From NCBI RefSeq assembly GCF_002272785.1, contig NZ_MLAS01000016.1:1-41266 (forward strand): DNA of 41,266 nucleotides, written 5' to 3'. Each line of letters begins with the position of its first letter. Position 1 is the stretch's first letter. Position numbers and translations under genes: made by a program. The notes under the pieces were generated by a model. The model did no database searches. It was given only the letters and a program-made list of their open reading frames with translations, and was not told where the DNA came from. Source of the DNA: Helicobacter sp. 13S00477-4 (lineage in GTDB: Bacteria; Campylobacterota; Campylobacteria; Campylobacterales; Helicobacteraceae). Positions 1 through 9,739 of the stretch are shown here, one piece after another.

Positions 1-3000
1 CCCATCCCCCTTGTGCTTTTTGATTTGTCCTGAGTTCTCCTAACCTTTTGTTCAAATCATTGATATTGGATAAGAAGATAGCATAATTAGAACTGATGGC
101 TGATTGGGTGAGGGATTTGGATTTATCAACGATTTGAGCATTTGCAGAACCTATATAATAATTAGTCCATAAAGCAGGAGAACTATCAGCAACACTGCTA
201 GTGCGACTTGAATCAACAGGGACAGAATCAGCAGCACTTAAAATTGCTCCACTTAGCTCAGGAGCAGGTGAGCTTACAGGAGTGCTAGATCCATCCCCAT
301 TAGCAGAAGATTCTTCTTTGATGATGAAGGTTGTGGTGATGACATCATAACCTTGTTGGACAGAAGAGCTGGTGTTGAAAACAAAATTGTTATTTGGGTT
401 AGTAGTATCTTTTTTCACCGAAGCCACTAAAATATTTTTATCACTCAAATCCCCTAATATAGGAGAAGAAACATTTTGATAAGCTTGGAGGTAGTTATGA
501 GCACTTGAATCCCTAGAAGCTAGGGGGGAACTATCCTCTGTGCTTGCCCCCTTTAAGGTAGCACTAGGAGTTGTGCTTGGGCTAGTGCTTGTAGGGGTGT
601 TGGTATTAGAAACTGATTGGATGATGATGTGATCGCCTTTTTCTTTTGAGGGTTTTGAAGCTGAAGTCAAAGGATCATAACCGACCCTAAAAAGGATATT
701 ATTCAAATCTTTTGCTTCTAAGATTTTCAAAGTAGAATAAACTGTCCTTTGTCCTTCAGAAGAAGCTGCAGGTGTTCCTCCTGTTGTCAAATCTACAATG
801 GTATTGTTCTGGAGCAATGAATCCCCTAAGATATTTTTGGTATCTAGTTTTAAGTTTCCATCAGAAGAAAGTGTGCCAATGTTAGAACCATCAGAAAGCA
901 CAAGCTTACTGCCTTGTGCTAGTTTGACAGAAACATTACGATCAGTGATGTTGAGTTTACCGATGAAGACAGAATCTTTATTGAAAATGGCTTCATAAGA
1001 TTTGGCACTATCTCCACTCCTGCTAGAAGGGCTAGAACTGGCTAAAGAATCAACCTCTCCGATTATCGCACCATTGATAGTGGCGGTATATATATTAGGG
1101 TTACTTATTTTATCGATGAAGAAAGTAGTGGAATTGGTTGCGAACAAATGGCGATAAGGAGAAAGGATAGCATCTGCTTTAGCCGCATCTAATTTCACCA
1201 CAATGCCATCTTGATAAGTGTAGCCATTGATTTTATTCACACTGGGAGTAGAAGAAACAGAACCATCCCCACTACTCTGTGAATTACCAGCGATCAAACT
1301 ATCCCCGCCTTTGAAGATAGCAGCACTAGGGGTGCTACTCCCATCACTCCCTCCTGTTGGAGCTATTGGGTTGGCAATGGTGTCAGCAAAGATGATGTTG
1401 GTATTCCCTCCAGCATAATTGATAGCTGCTACCCCTTTTATGCTCCCACTCAAACCAATATTAGCAGTCCCTCCAGTGGTGGTGACATCAAATTCAGGAC
1501 CATTGCCTTCATACAAGAAACCTTTAGTGATAGCATTGCCTTTGAGTGAAGTGATGAAATCATCTGAAAAAGAAAGGGTGATGTTGCTTGTCCCTTCAGA
1601 AGTGTTCACATTGCCACCTAAATACAAAGAATCTTTGAAATCAACATTATTACTCCCTCCAGCAGTGGTGATGTTGCCTGCAAAAGCAGAGACTTTAGAA
1701 TCTTTGAGGTAATTTAAGATCAAAGCACCTTTTTGCTCACTAGAGAGCGTAGAGACATAAGATTGGAAGGTTTGGTTTAGCTTTTGGGCTTTTTGTTCTT
1801 CGCTCAGTGGGATGCTAGCAGAGGCATCCGGAGTGGCTGAGCTACTTGAATCTTCAGTGGGTGGAGTTGGTAGGATAGAAGTGATGAAGGTTTTAGCATC
1901 GACTAAACTCATTTTGCTTTTGTCTGTATTGAAGGCAATGTTATTGATACTTGATATGGAAGTATCTGTCGTTGAGGCTTGTATGAGTCCTAAAGCGATT
2001 GAATTGCTCAGGGTTGCATCCATATTCCCTCCAGTGTTATTGATATTGCCTGATAGTATAGAGGTAGTGAGGTTTGCTTTTGAATCCCCTCCAGTGATTT
2101 GAATCTCTCCAATGCTAGAATCACTCAAGGTAGTGATTGTCGAACCTCCATTGATAGAAAGCTTACCGAGTGCTGAAGCATCTTTTAAGGTAATGCTATT
2201 GTCTGTATGGCTCAAATTCAAAGATTTGATAGAGCTTTTAGACACACTAGCACTCAATTTCCCAGCAAAGTCAATATCCCCATAAGTATGATTGAAAGTA
2301 GGTTGTGATGGAGTAGTTGAATCTTCAGTAGGTGAAATATCTCCTCCATCTCCACTTGCTACCACAGGAGATACAGGAGCGGGGGCAACATCAGATGGAC
2401 TGCTAGCAGGTAGGGTATTTTGGATAGTAAGGATAGAGGAAGTATTAGTATTGGTGATATTGCCAGTGGAAGAAGCATCTAGGGTGAAGGTGAGGATTGA
2501 AGTATCATTTTTAATATCTCCAATATTGGAAGTTGTAAAATCCCCATTTATATTACCCTTGAAATGAATATCTCCAATATTAGCATTTGTAGTATTCATA
2601 AAGGAGAGTGTAGAAGAAACATTGTTGTTAGTGATAGAATTGATGTTCAATTTAGAATTATCAAAGCTTGCTTTGAGGACTCCATTATTGCTATCAGTGG
2701 TGATTTTTCCTTCAAAGCTTGAGTTGGTGAAATCAACATTAGTGGTATAAGCATTGGCTTTAATATCTCCTTTTAAGCTTGCGTTGTTTTTGAAATGAAG
2801 GGTTAGGTTGTTGTTGGCATTATTATTAGAAGATTTCCTATTGATCGCATCTCCTTGCATTGAAGAATTATCAAAGCTAAACGTTGGAGCTACAGAAGCA
2901 TTTTGATAGGTTTGGTTGATGATATCGCCATTGAGTTTGGATTTGTTTTGGAAGGTAAATCCATTAGAAGCATTGCCACTCAAATCAGAGAAAGTACCAA

Positions 3001-4292
3001 CAGAAAAAACAATATCTCCATTCAAGGTTGTATTATCTAAAGTCCCTTGAAGGCTTCCCCAATTGTTATTCAAATTTTGAATAGTAGAATTTTTAGCAGA
3101 TAAGATAGCTTTGCCTCCATTGTCTATAACAAAAGAATTAAGGGTAGAGTTATCCAAAGTGATATTTGAAGTTCCACCAATGGTTTTGATGGTATCTATT
3201 TTAGAATTATTAGAAGCAGTGAGGATTCCTTTGCTATAATTGTTAAAACTCCCTATGAATTCAGAATTATCAAATGCCAGATTAATTATGCCAAAAAACA
3301 CTTTACCATATGTGTTGTTGGTAACAATTCCATTTAAAATAGAGCCATTCTTGGCACTGAAATTGATAGTAGGGACAAAATTATCGGAATAACCATTAAG
3401 ACTTGTTGTAAGATTAGCATAAGCTTTAGCACCATTATCTAGATTCAGATTGATAACATCTTTTTGAGCACTAACATTTGCATTAGAAACACCATCTAAA
3501 CCTTTTAAAGCAAAACCTTTAGAGGAATTGCCAGAAAAGTTTAGGGTTTGTGAACTATGAGGAAAGTAAGCTGATACAGTATTTGTTATATTTCCTTCCA
3601 TTGAAGAATTAGTGAAATTAAAAATCCCTTGAGCGGAAGCCCCACTTCGATTTTGGTTTAGTGTAATATTTCCTTTATAATTGGCATCATTTTTGAAATT
3701 AAAATTATTTTTACCGACATCAAAATTTATAGAACCTGAAAGGGCATAGCCTTTTAGGTTGCTATCACTATCTCCTTTATAAGAACCATCAAAATTAAGA
3801 GTGCTGGTATTGGCAAATCCACCATATGTAATATTGATTTGCCCGGTCAAGACAGAATCTTTGAAATCCGTTTTTATCATAGCACCATTTCGTATGATAT
3901 ATTTAGCATCTGTTTCATTGTATTGTAATATGGATTGATTTGCAGTGAGACTTAGTGTTTGTCCAGAAGCTATATTTCCATTGATTCTAAGCCTTGATTC
4001 ATCATGAGTGTCTCCAATAGGTTCTAAAGATAATGTAGCTGTGCTACCATTAATGGAAGCTTGGATACAAGGAGTTGAAGAAGAAGTAGGGCAAGAGCCT
4101 ACAGTATTTGCTTCCAGTGTGACAGAAAAAGGCACAACCAGTGAAGAAAGTGTTATAGAGACTAATAAATAAAGAGAGATTTTTTTGGATTTGTTACAAG
4201 AGAGGGTTTGATTTGGGTTTAAAGGAGAATTTTGTTTTAATGAATGCCCCCCCCCCCAATGAGATTTTTACTGATTGTATTTTGTTTTTCAT
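1..4292 (-). CDS. Phase-variable autotransporter (VacA/ImaA-like), 3' end beyond window, out of frame (OFF)
   Basis: A reading frame on the minus strand is open from about 4200 to base 1, over 1,390 codons. It begins with a signal-peptide-like segment (ISLYLLVSITLSSLVVPFSV) ending near 4125. The passenger is rich in Asn, Ser, Gly and Thr, with many imperfect beta-helix-like units (FDNSSxxGxI, AGGxxNI) and Ser/Thr/Pro-rich linkers near 2300-2420, 1800-1870 and 540-600. At the left edge it reaches NDLNKRLGELR followed by AQGGW, a typical lead-in to an epsilonproteobacterial autotransporter barrel, which lies outside the window. The only good start is ATG at 4292 with AAGGA upstream. From there the frame crosses an 11-G tract and stops at a TAA near 4194. 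With 10 or 13 Gs it joins the long frame, giving an extended signal peptide. The gene uses more C-ending codons (AAC, ATC, ACC) than neighbours. Adhesin or toxin-like function is inference from architecture. Confidence 0.88.
4247..4257 (-). repeat. Poly-G (C on + strand) tract, 11 bases, contingency switch
   Basis: Eleven consecutive C on the plus strand lie about 12 codons inside the autotransporter gene. At 11 the ATG at 4292 leads to a stop after about 30 codons. One base fewer, or two more, restores the long frame. Slipped-strand changes in such tracts are a known ON/OFF mechanism in Helicobacter surface genes. Homopolymer miscounts are also a common sequencing error. Confidence 0.9.
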
Positions 4293-4439
4293 TTTGAATT
4301 CCTTATTTTAAATGTTAATTTTGAGTATTAGAATTAAAGCATATTTAATTTTAAAAATCTTTAAATTTAATATACTGTATTATCAATTTTTGAAGGATTT
4401 GTATTTAATATTTTGTGTTTTTAGGATTTTTTGGTTTAG

Positions 4440-4465
4440 TATACAATGCAAAATTGCATTGTATA
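4440..4465. repeat. Perfect 11-bp inverted repeat between autotransporter and DUF465 gene
   Basis: The arms TATACAATGCA and TGCATTGTATA flank a 4-base AAAT spacer. The site lies 26 bases past the stop of the DUF465 gene and about 150 bases before the autotransporter start. It lacks a strong T run in the direction of DUF465 transcription, so it could be a terminator or a dimeric regulator site. The rest of 4293-4491 is AT-rich with no gene that I can support. Confidence 0.5.
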
Positions 4466-4491
4466 TAGGGTATTTTTGGATAAAAAAATGC

Positions 4492-4713
4492 TTATTTTTG
4501 AGATTTGGAGTGTTGCACAATCATTGTATAAATTTCATCTTTGAGTTTCAATTTGAGTTTTTTCATTTCTTCGATTTGTAGATGATTTGAAGAAGGGTTT
4601 TTTTCTGCTTCAATTATTTTTTTATCTAATTGATTGTGTTCTTCAAAAATCTTTTCAAAATGTGCATTTTTGATTTTGAGTTGGGAGATTTCATCACGAT
4701 ATTCATGAAACAT
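4492..4713 (-). CDS. DUF465 (YdcH-like) small coiled-coil protein
   Basis: This 73-residue, highly charged protein is predicted to be helical throughout. It begins MFHEYRDEISQLKIKNAHF and has the family pattern of two helices joined near residues 38-45, as in YdcH/DUF465 proteins. H. pylori has a comparable gene beside alaS and maf (HP1242). A strong ribosome site (TAGGAGG) lies 8 bases before the ATG. It follows the CcoS-oxidoreductase gene after 69 bases. A TATAAT at 4782-4787 (minus) could give it its own promoter. The molecular function of the family is not established. Confidence 0.8.
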   Translation of the reverse strand: MFHEYRDEISQLKIKNAHFEKIFEEHNQLDKKIIEAEKNPSSNHLQIEEMKKLKLKLKDEIYTMIVQHSKSQK

Positions 4714-4782
4714 TATTGATTCCTCCTAAGTTATATTTAGATTTTATTTTAGACTATTTTTGTCAATGAAACATGATGTAGA

Positions 4783-5943
4783 TTATATTCTATTTTTGAT
4801 CTCTTTGATGATTTGATGACCGTGGTTGAGTGCAGTGGCGATAGAACCTCCAGATTTGAAGAGTATATCACCTGCTACAAATAGATTTTTTACAGAACTT
4901 TCAAGCTTTTCATTTATGATAGGAATATTGTTGGCATCAAGTTCAATGCCACATTTTTTTAGGAAATCAACTGGTGCGACACCACCAATAGCATAAATGA
5001 CCCTGTCAAAAATATCACTGCTTTTATCAGTAAAAAGTACTTTTATTTTGCCCTCAATATCTTCAAGTCCTTCAATATCAATACCAAATTTTGTTTTGAG
5101 CTTTTCTTGTTCAATGATTTCTTTGAGGTTTTGTGCATTATAGTCGTTTATCCTATTGAATTCATTCCTGCGGTAGTTAAGTGTTGTATCTGTAATAGTA
5201 GCTAGATAACAGGCATATTCTACAGCAGAGTTTCCCCCACCTACGACAAGGATTTTTTCCCCTTCTTTGCAGTCATTGATATTGTAAGCGACTTTTTTTA
5301 GCAGGGTAATGGGGATTTTATAAGATGGTTTATTGGGTTGCCCCATTTTACCTATAGATACTACGATATATCGGGCTTGATAGATTTGGTTGTCTGTGGT
5401 AGTGAGGGTGAAAATATCTTGTGCTTTTTTGATGGATTCTATTTCTGTTTTGAAATGGGTTTGAATATTGTGGTTTTGAATGATTTCAGAAAAAAGTTCT
5501 AAAGTGCTTTCTTTCGTACCATCATCAAAAAAAATATTCCCATTAAGTTCAACTTTTTGTCCTTTGTAATCTTTATCAACTCGTTTGTTGTCTTTGTAAA
5601 ATTTCCTGATAGTGCTAGAATGTTCCTCACCTTTTTCAAACATAATAGTGTCTTTAATCCCAATAATGACACTTTCTACTGCTGAAGCTATGCCTCCAGG
5701 TCCAGCACCAATGATAGCGACATCATAAATTTTGTTCATCTTTGTTCCTTTGAATATTTTTTGTTTTTCTTCTCTTAAGGCTGCTTCATTCAGATCATCA
5801 ATGCCATCAAATAATACTCCTTGAGTCATTTTTTTTTCATCATCAAATTGCCCTGTTTTGAGTCCCCATAAAAAGGCTAAAAGACCTAAAAAACCTATCA
5901 TGATTGAGACGACAAGCATCACAATCAGAACACTTGTATTCAC
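4783..5943 (-). CDS. CcoS-like N-terminus fused in frame to FAD/NAD(P)-dependent oxidoreductase
   Basis: Residues 1 to about 65 look like CcoS, the cbb3 oxidase maturation protein. They have one N-terminal membrane helix (about 4-27) followed by GLKTGQFDDEKK and VLFD. From Met69 the rest is a pyridine-nucleotide oxidoreductase: FAD motif GAGPGG at 79-84, NAD(P) motif GGGNSAVEYA, and a late GDILFKSGGSIATALNHG segment for the second FAD contact. It resembles the thioredoxin-reductase-like HP1164. No CxxC is present, so a true thioredoxin reductase is unlikely. Met69 (ATG at 5739) has its own ribosome site (AAAGGA, 7 bases away), so both a fused and a short product are possible. The start is GTG, overlapping the maf stop by 4 bases. 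Confidence 0.82.
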   Translation of the reverse strand: MNTSVLIVMLVVSIMIGFLGLLAFLWGLKTGQFDDEKKMTQGVLFDGIDDLNEAALREEKQKIFKGTKMNKIYDVAIIGAGPGGIASAVESVIIGIKDTIMFEKGEEHSSTIRKFYKDNKRVDKDYKGQKVELNGNIFFDDGTKESTLELFSEIIQNHNIQTHFKTEIESIKKAQDIFTLTTTDNQIYQARYIVVSIGKMGQPNKPSYKIPITLLKKVAYNINDCKEGEKILVVGGGNSAVEYACYLATITDTTLNYRRNEFNRINDYNAQNLKEIIEQEKLKTKFGIDIEGLEDIEGKIKVLFTDKSSDIFDRVIYAIGGVAPVDFLKKCGIELDANNIPIINEKLESSVKNLFVAGDILFKSGGSIATALNHGHQIIKEIKNRI

Positions 5944-6491
5944 ATTATTCCTAAAAAAGGTAAAATTTTTTCTACAGACAAGCCCAATGCTGTACTTTCA
6001 AGACCAGTTTGGGATTTTATGTAATGTTTATGAAAACCTTCTACCATCACACAGCCTGCTTTTCCTTCCCATTCTTTTGAATTTAAATAATCTTGAAGAT
6101 GGTTGGATTTGAATGCACTGAAGGTATATTTTGTCGATGAAATATCAATAAAATCAAGACTTTTGGATTTATACATCATACAAGTGAATATTTCAATATT
6201 TTGATTGCTTTGGGATTGTAGGAATACTCTAGCTTCAGAAATATTTTTTGCTTTTCTTTGTAGTTTTCCTGATGTGCTCACAACTGTATCAGCGACCAAT
6301 ACAGGTAAATCATTGCCAAAATGTTGGAGTGCATTTTTGAATTTGCCTAGTGTCGCAATATAGACAAATTCTTTTGGGACAGTGCTTTTGATAGAATCTT
6401 CATCAAAATCCAAAGGTTTTTGGATGAATTCCACACCAAACTTTTGTAATAATTTTGCCCTCATAGGCGAGGCAGAAGCGAGGATAATCAA
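5940..6491 (-). CDS. maf: Maf-like nucleoside triphosphate pyrophosphatase
   Basis: The 183-residue Maf/HAM1-fold protein hydrolyses non-canonical or surplus NTPs to NMP plus pyrophosphate in the cytoplasm. The N-terminal phosphate loop reads ILASASPMR, where many members have SPRR. The catalytic-base region is VLVADTVV (about residues 64-71). The start is TTG, overlapping the alaS stop by 4 bases (TTGA), so it is translationally coupled. The maf-alaS pairing is the same as in H. pylori (HP1240-HP1241). The subfamily (dTTP/UTP versus m7GTP) cannot be set by eye. Confidence 0.9.
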   Translation of the reverse strand: MIILASASPMRAKLLQKFGVEFIQKPLDFDEDSIKSTVPKEFVYIATLGKFKNALQHFGNDLPVLVADTVVSTSGKLQRKAKNISEARVFLQSQSNQNIEIFTCMMYKSKSLDFIDISSTKYTFSAFKSNHLQDYLNSKEWEGKAGCVMVEGFHKHYIKSQTGLESTALGLSVEKILPFLGIM

Positions 6492-9055
6492 GTAAACTCC
6501 TCAATTTTTTTTATTGCAAAATCTTTAGCTGTTTGCATTGCTTCAGGGATTTTTGAAGTATTTTTCCCCCCTGCTGTCGCGAAGTCTTCCCTGCCTCCAC
6601 CGGCACCTTCAAGGATTTTTGCTATTTGTTTTATCCATTCATTTGCATTGATAGTGGCATTTTTTACGCCACAGGCAATAGATACTTTATCTTCTTCTTC
6701 ATAGACGAGTAAAATAGCAATTTTTTCATATTTGTTTTTGGCTATATCAATGAGTTGTTTGATATTGCTTGAAAGGGATTTTTGCACGATGAGTTTTGTT
6801 CCTTTTATTTCTTCAAATGCTTTCAAATCATTATCAGAGGTATTTTTTGAGTATTTGTCTTTGAGTTCTTTTATTTGTTCTTTGAGTTTTGAAATACCTA
6901 TGAAGATATCTTGGTTTTTGAGGAGTTCTTTTGCTTGAGTGATTACATATAGAGCATTTTTTCCATATTCATAACCAGCTTTACCACAGACTGCTTCAAT
7001 CCTCCTTACTCCACTGCTCACACCGCTTTCTTTAGTGATATAAAAGCTCCCAATGATGCCTGTATTTTGAACATGGATACCACCGCAAAGCTCACAAGAC
7101 TCATCTGCAAAGCTCACAACACGTACTATATCTCCATATTTTTCTCCAAAAAGAGCCATAGCTCCTTTTGATCTTGCTTCTTGGATGGGTAAGTATTCTG
7201 TAGTTGCAGGTATATTTTGAAGAATAATGGCATTTACCATCGACTCAATCTCAAGAAGCTCTTTTTTGCTGAGTGCTTTGGGATGTGAAAAGTCAAATCG
7301 CAAACGATTAGGTTCCACAAGACTGCCTGCTTGTGCGATATGTTCTCCTAACACTTTTTTTAAGACAGAGTGAAGCAAGTGGGTAGCACTATGATGTTTA
7401 ATGGTCTCAATACGTTCATTGTCTGCAATAATATGGAGCGTATCGCCTACAGAGATGGTTTTTAAAGGCAAGATTTTCGATATATTGATACCAAAATATT
7501 TTTTGGTATCTAAGATATCTGCGATTTTCTTTTCATCTTTATATAAGACTCCTTTATCGCCTATAGGTCCTCCAGACTCTGGGTATAATGGAGTTGTTTC
7601 AAAGACAATATAGCCTTCTTCTTTGAGTTGAGTGATTTTTTTATAGTCTTTGTTCAATAAAGCAATGACTTTACTTGTGAATGAAGAATGCTCATACCCG
7701 TTGAATTGATTTTCTCCAAATTCATTTAGTATTTCAAGAAAATCTCCATTTTTTATTTCATCCCCACTACCTTTCCAAGAGGCTTTAGCTCGTTTTTTTT
7801 GCTCTTCCATATGGAATTCAAAAGTTTTTATGTCTAATTTTCGTCCTTCTTCTTTTAGCATATCTTGAGTGAGATCTAGTGGAAAGCCATAAGTATCATA
7901 GAGTTTGAAGGCAATTTCACCGCTAAATGGAGCATCTTTTGGTAGTGAGGAGAGTTCTTTTTTGAACATATCCATACCTGATTCTATGGTTTCAAAAAAT
8001 CTAGTTTCTTCTGATTGGCATTGATCCATTATGCTTGATTCTTTTTGGAATAAATAGGGGTAATATGTACCCATTTGTTGGCATACTTTTTGGACGATTT
8101 TATATAAAAAAGGAGAAGTCATACCAAGCAAATACCCATGTCTTACAGCTCTTCTGAGTATTCTCCTCAATACATAGCCTCGACCTTCTTTGTCAAAATT
8201 GACCCCTTGTGCCAGTAAAAATGCTACCGCTCTTGAATGATCTGCAATCACGCGGAAACTAGCACCTTTTTGATGAATATAAGGCATTCGAGTGAGTTTG
8301 GAGACTTCCTCTATCAAAGGCATAAAAATTGAAGAATCAAAATTATTCTTTTTACCTTCTAAAAGAGCTTGGATTCTCTCTAGTCCCATACCTGTGTCTA
8401 TGCTTGGCTTTGGCAATGGACACAGAGTCCCATCAGCCTTCCTCTCATATTGCATAAAAACAAGATTCCATATTTCTAAGAATCGATCGCCATCACCACC
8501 AAAATAGTCTTCTTGAGTGTGGAAAAATTCTTCTCCTTGATCGACAAATATTTCACTGCAAGGTCCACAAGGTCCAGTATCTCCCATTTGCCAAAAATTG
8601 TCTTTATCGCCCATTTTTTTGATTTTATCAGGGCTAACATATTGACTCCAGATTTCAAAAGCCTCATCATCATTTTGGTGTACTGTTACATATAGGATGT
8701 TTTTGTTAAATCCTAGCTCTTTGGTGACAAACTCCCAAGCATAAGATATTGCTTCTTTTTTGAAATAATCTCCAAATGAAAAATTCCCCAACATTTCAAA
8801 AAGTGTATGGTGTCTGGCTGTGTAGCCCACATTTTCAAGATCATTGTGTTTGCCTCCTGCTCGAATACATAACTGAGCTGATGCAGCTTTTTTATCAACA
8901 GGTGTAGGGATTTTGCCTGTAAAAATATCTTTAAATTGCACCATTCCTGCATTGGTAAAAAGTAAACTGGGATCATTAGGCACTAAAGGCATACTTTCAT
9001 AAATAATATGATTTTTAGACTGGAAAAAATTTAAGAACCTTGCTCTGACATCCAT
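6488..9055 (-). CDS. alaS: Alanine--tRNA ligase
   Basis: Class II aminoacyl-tRNA synthetase that charges tRNA-Ala and edits mischarged Ser/Gly. I choose ATG at 9055 (MDVRARFLNFFQSKNH), giving 855 residues. It matches the family N-terminus and has GGGGA 8 bases upstream. An upstream TTG at 9070 is rejected. Visible features in order: the motif 1-3 core (LFTNAGMVQFKDIF; TARHHTLFEMLGNFSFGDYF; GMGLERI), the editing-domain zinc site (HHSATHLLHSVL, later CELCGGIHV), and the C-Ala domain ending in GGGREDFATAGG. Length is normal for Helicobacter. First gene of the alaS-maf-CcoS/oxidoreductase run. Confidence 0.98.
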   Translation of the reverse strand: MDVRARFLNFFQSKNHIIYESMPLVPNDPSLLFTNAGMVQFKDIFTGKIPTPVDKKAASAQLCIRAGGKHNDLENVGYTARHHTLFEMLGNFSFGDYFKKEAISYAWEFVTKELGFNKNILYVTVHQNDDEAFEIWSQYVSPDKIKKMGDKDNFWQMGDTGPCGPCSEIFVDQGEEFFHTQEDYFGGDGDRFLEIWNLVFMQYERKADGTLCPLPKPSIDTGMGLERIQALLEGKKNNFDSSIFMPLIEEVSKLTRMPYIHQKGASFRVIADHSRAVAFLLAQGVNFDKEGRGYVLRRILRRAVRHGYLLGMTSPFLYKIVQKVCQQMGTYYPYLFQKESSIMDQCQSEETRFFETIESGMDMFKKELSSLPKDAPFSGEIAFKLYDTYGFPLDLTQDMLKEEGRKLDIKTFEFHMEEQKKRAKASWKGSGDEIKNGDFLEILNEFGENQFNGYEHSSFTSKVIALLNKDYKKITQLKEEGYIVFETTPLYPESGGPIGDKGVLYKDEKKIADILDTKKYFGINISKILPLKTISVGDTLHIIADNERIETIKHHSATHLLHSVLKKVLGEHIAQAGSLVEPNRLRFDFSHPKALSKKELLEIESMVNAIILQNIPATTEYLPIQEARSKGAMALFGEKYGDIVRVVSFADESCELCGGIHVQNTGIIGSFYITKESGVSSGVRRIEAVCGKAGYEYGKNALYVITQAKELLKNQDIFIGISKLKEQIKELKDKYSKNTSDNDLKAFEEIKGTKLIVQKSLSSNIKQLIDIAKNKYEKIAILLVYEEEDKVSIACGVKNATINANEWIKQIAKILEGAGGGREDFATAGGKNTSKIPEAMQTAKDFAIKKIEEFT

Positions 9056-9091
9056 TGAATGTATCCCCAATCTTAGGTTTTTGGAAAGTAA

Positions 9092-9097
9092 ATTATA
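9092..9097 (-). promoter_or_regulatory. Predicted -10 box for alaS operon
   Basis: The minus strand reads TATAAT here, 37 bases before the alaS ATG. T-rich DNA lies upstream, as is usual for Helicobacter vegetative promoters, which often lack a clear -35. Confidence 0.6.
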
Positions 9098-9201
9098 TCA
9101 AAAAGTGCTTAAAAACTTTTTTGGTTTTGTATTTTTTTGAAGTAATTCAATCTGTAGGTTTTAGTATTTGTTAGGATTTGAAGTATTTGAATTTGTCTTA
9201 G

Positions 9202-9278
9202 TGGTATGCCCAGAGGGATTCAAACCCCCGACCTACAGGACCGCAACCTGTTGCTCTATTCAGCTGAGCTATGGGCAC
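9202..9278 (-). tRNA. tRNA-Arg (anticodon GCG)
   Basis: A 77-base cloverleaf can be drawn by hand. The acceptor GTGCCCA pairs with TGGGCAT. The D-arm is GCTC/GAGC, the anticodon stem ACAGG/CCTGT carries loop TTGCGGT, the T-arm is GGGGG/CCCTC with loop TTTGAAT, and CCA is encoded. The anticodon GCG reads CGC and CGU. Most bacteria read these with ACG modified to inosine, so this isoacceptor is notable. Confidence 0.95.
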
Positions 9279-9290
9279 ATAAAAGCCTGT

Positions 9291-9296
9291 ATTTTA
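9291..9296 (-). promoter_or_regulatory. Predicted -10 box for tRNA-Arg
   Basis: The minus strand has TAAAAT 12 bases before the tRNA 5' end, with TTCAAA further upstream as a possible -35. It sits back to back with the rpsU promoter. Confidence 0.45.
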
Positions 9297-9338
9297 ACAA
9301 AAGTTATTTGAATTTTATGTTAATTTATGATTTTTAGT

Positions 9339-9344
9339 TATAAT
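9339..9344 (+). promoter_or_regulatory. Predicted -10 box for rpsU
   Basis: A consensus TATAAT lies 60 bases before the rpsU ATG, preceded by T-rich runs at about 10-base spacing. It diverges from the tRNA-Arg promoter. Confidence 0.6.
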
Positions 9345-9404
9345 AATTTGAAATTTGGATTGAAAAACCCAAATTTAAATTTATTAAGAAAGTGGTGATT
9401 GATA

Positions 9405-9617
9405 ATGCCCGGTATTAAAGTCAGGGAAAGTGAGTCTTTCGATGAAGCATATCGAAAGTTTAAAAAACAAACTGATCGCAATTTAGTTGTAACTGAATGC
9501 AGAGCAAGAAGATTTTTTGAATCAAAAACAGAAAAACGTAAAAAACAAAAAATCAATGCAAAGAAAAAAATGCTCAAACGTCTTTATATGTTACGACGTT
9601 ACGAGTCTAGACTTTAA
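9405..9617 (+). CDS. rpsU: 30S ribosomal protein S21
   Basis: A 70-residue basic protein of the small ribosomal subunit, beginning [20 protein letters not shown] and ending in a Lys/Arg-rich tail, as in bacterial S21. ATG at 9405 is preferred over an in-frame TTG at 9399 because MPGIKV is the family N-terminus and AAGAAAG lies upstream. It precedes fabG, as in H. pylori (HP0562-HP0561). Confidence 0.97.
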   Translation: MPGIKVRESESFDEAYRKFKKQTDRNLVVTECRARRFFESKTEKRKKQKINAKKKMLKRLYMLRRYESRL

Positions 9618-9647
9618 TTTACCAGAATCCTTTTTGGGTTTGGTAAA
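9618..9647 (+). terminator. Hairpin after rpsU
   Basis: The arms TTTACCA and TGGTAAA close an inner AATCC/GGGTT stem with one bulged G and a T5 loop, starting right after the rpsU stop. A pyrimidine-rich CTCTTCTTC follows instead of a clean T run, so termination may be partial and fabG may be read through. Confidence 0.55.
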
Positions 9648-9739
9648 CTCTTCTTCAAATATTCTTCTTTATATCCTAAATTCAATACTTTTTCGCTAAT
9701 ATTATTTTTTATTAAATCATACTTAGGAGTTTTCATTCA

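Noticed and set aside
11-20. Short C-rich runs near the left edge as another contingency tract
   Set aside because: The run is only C5 and the frame is continuous through it.
798-2567. Several plus-strand open frames of 60-97 codons
   Set aside because: They are antisense to the autotransporter frame, have no ribosome sites or recognisable domains, and mirror the repeats of the real gene.
4312-4581. Plus-strand frame of 89 codons with Phe/Ile-rich content
   Set aside because: It crosses the inverted repeat and the antisense of the DUF465 gene. Its hydrophobic composition is what AT-rich noncoding DNA gives.
4783-5739. Calling the oxidoreductase a thioredoxin reductase
   Set aside because: The overall fold fits, but the redox-active CxxC pair is missing, so the specific name is not supported.
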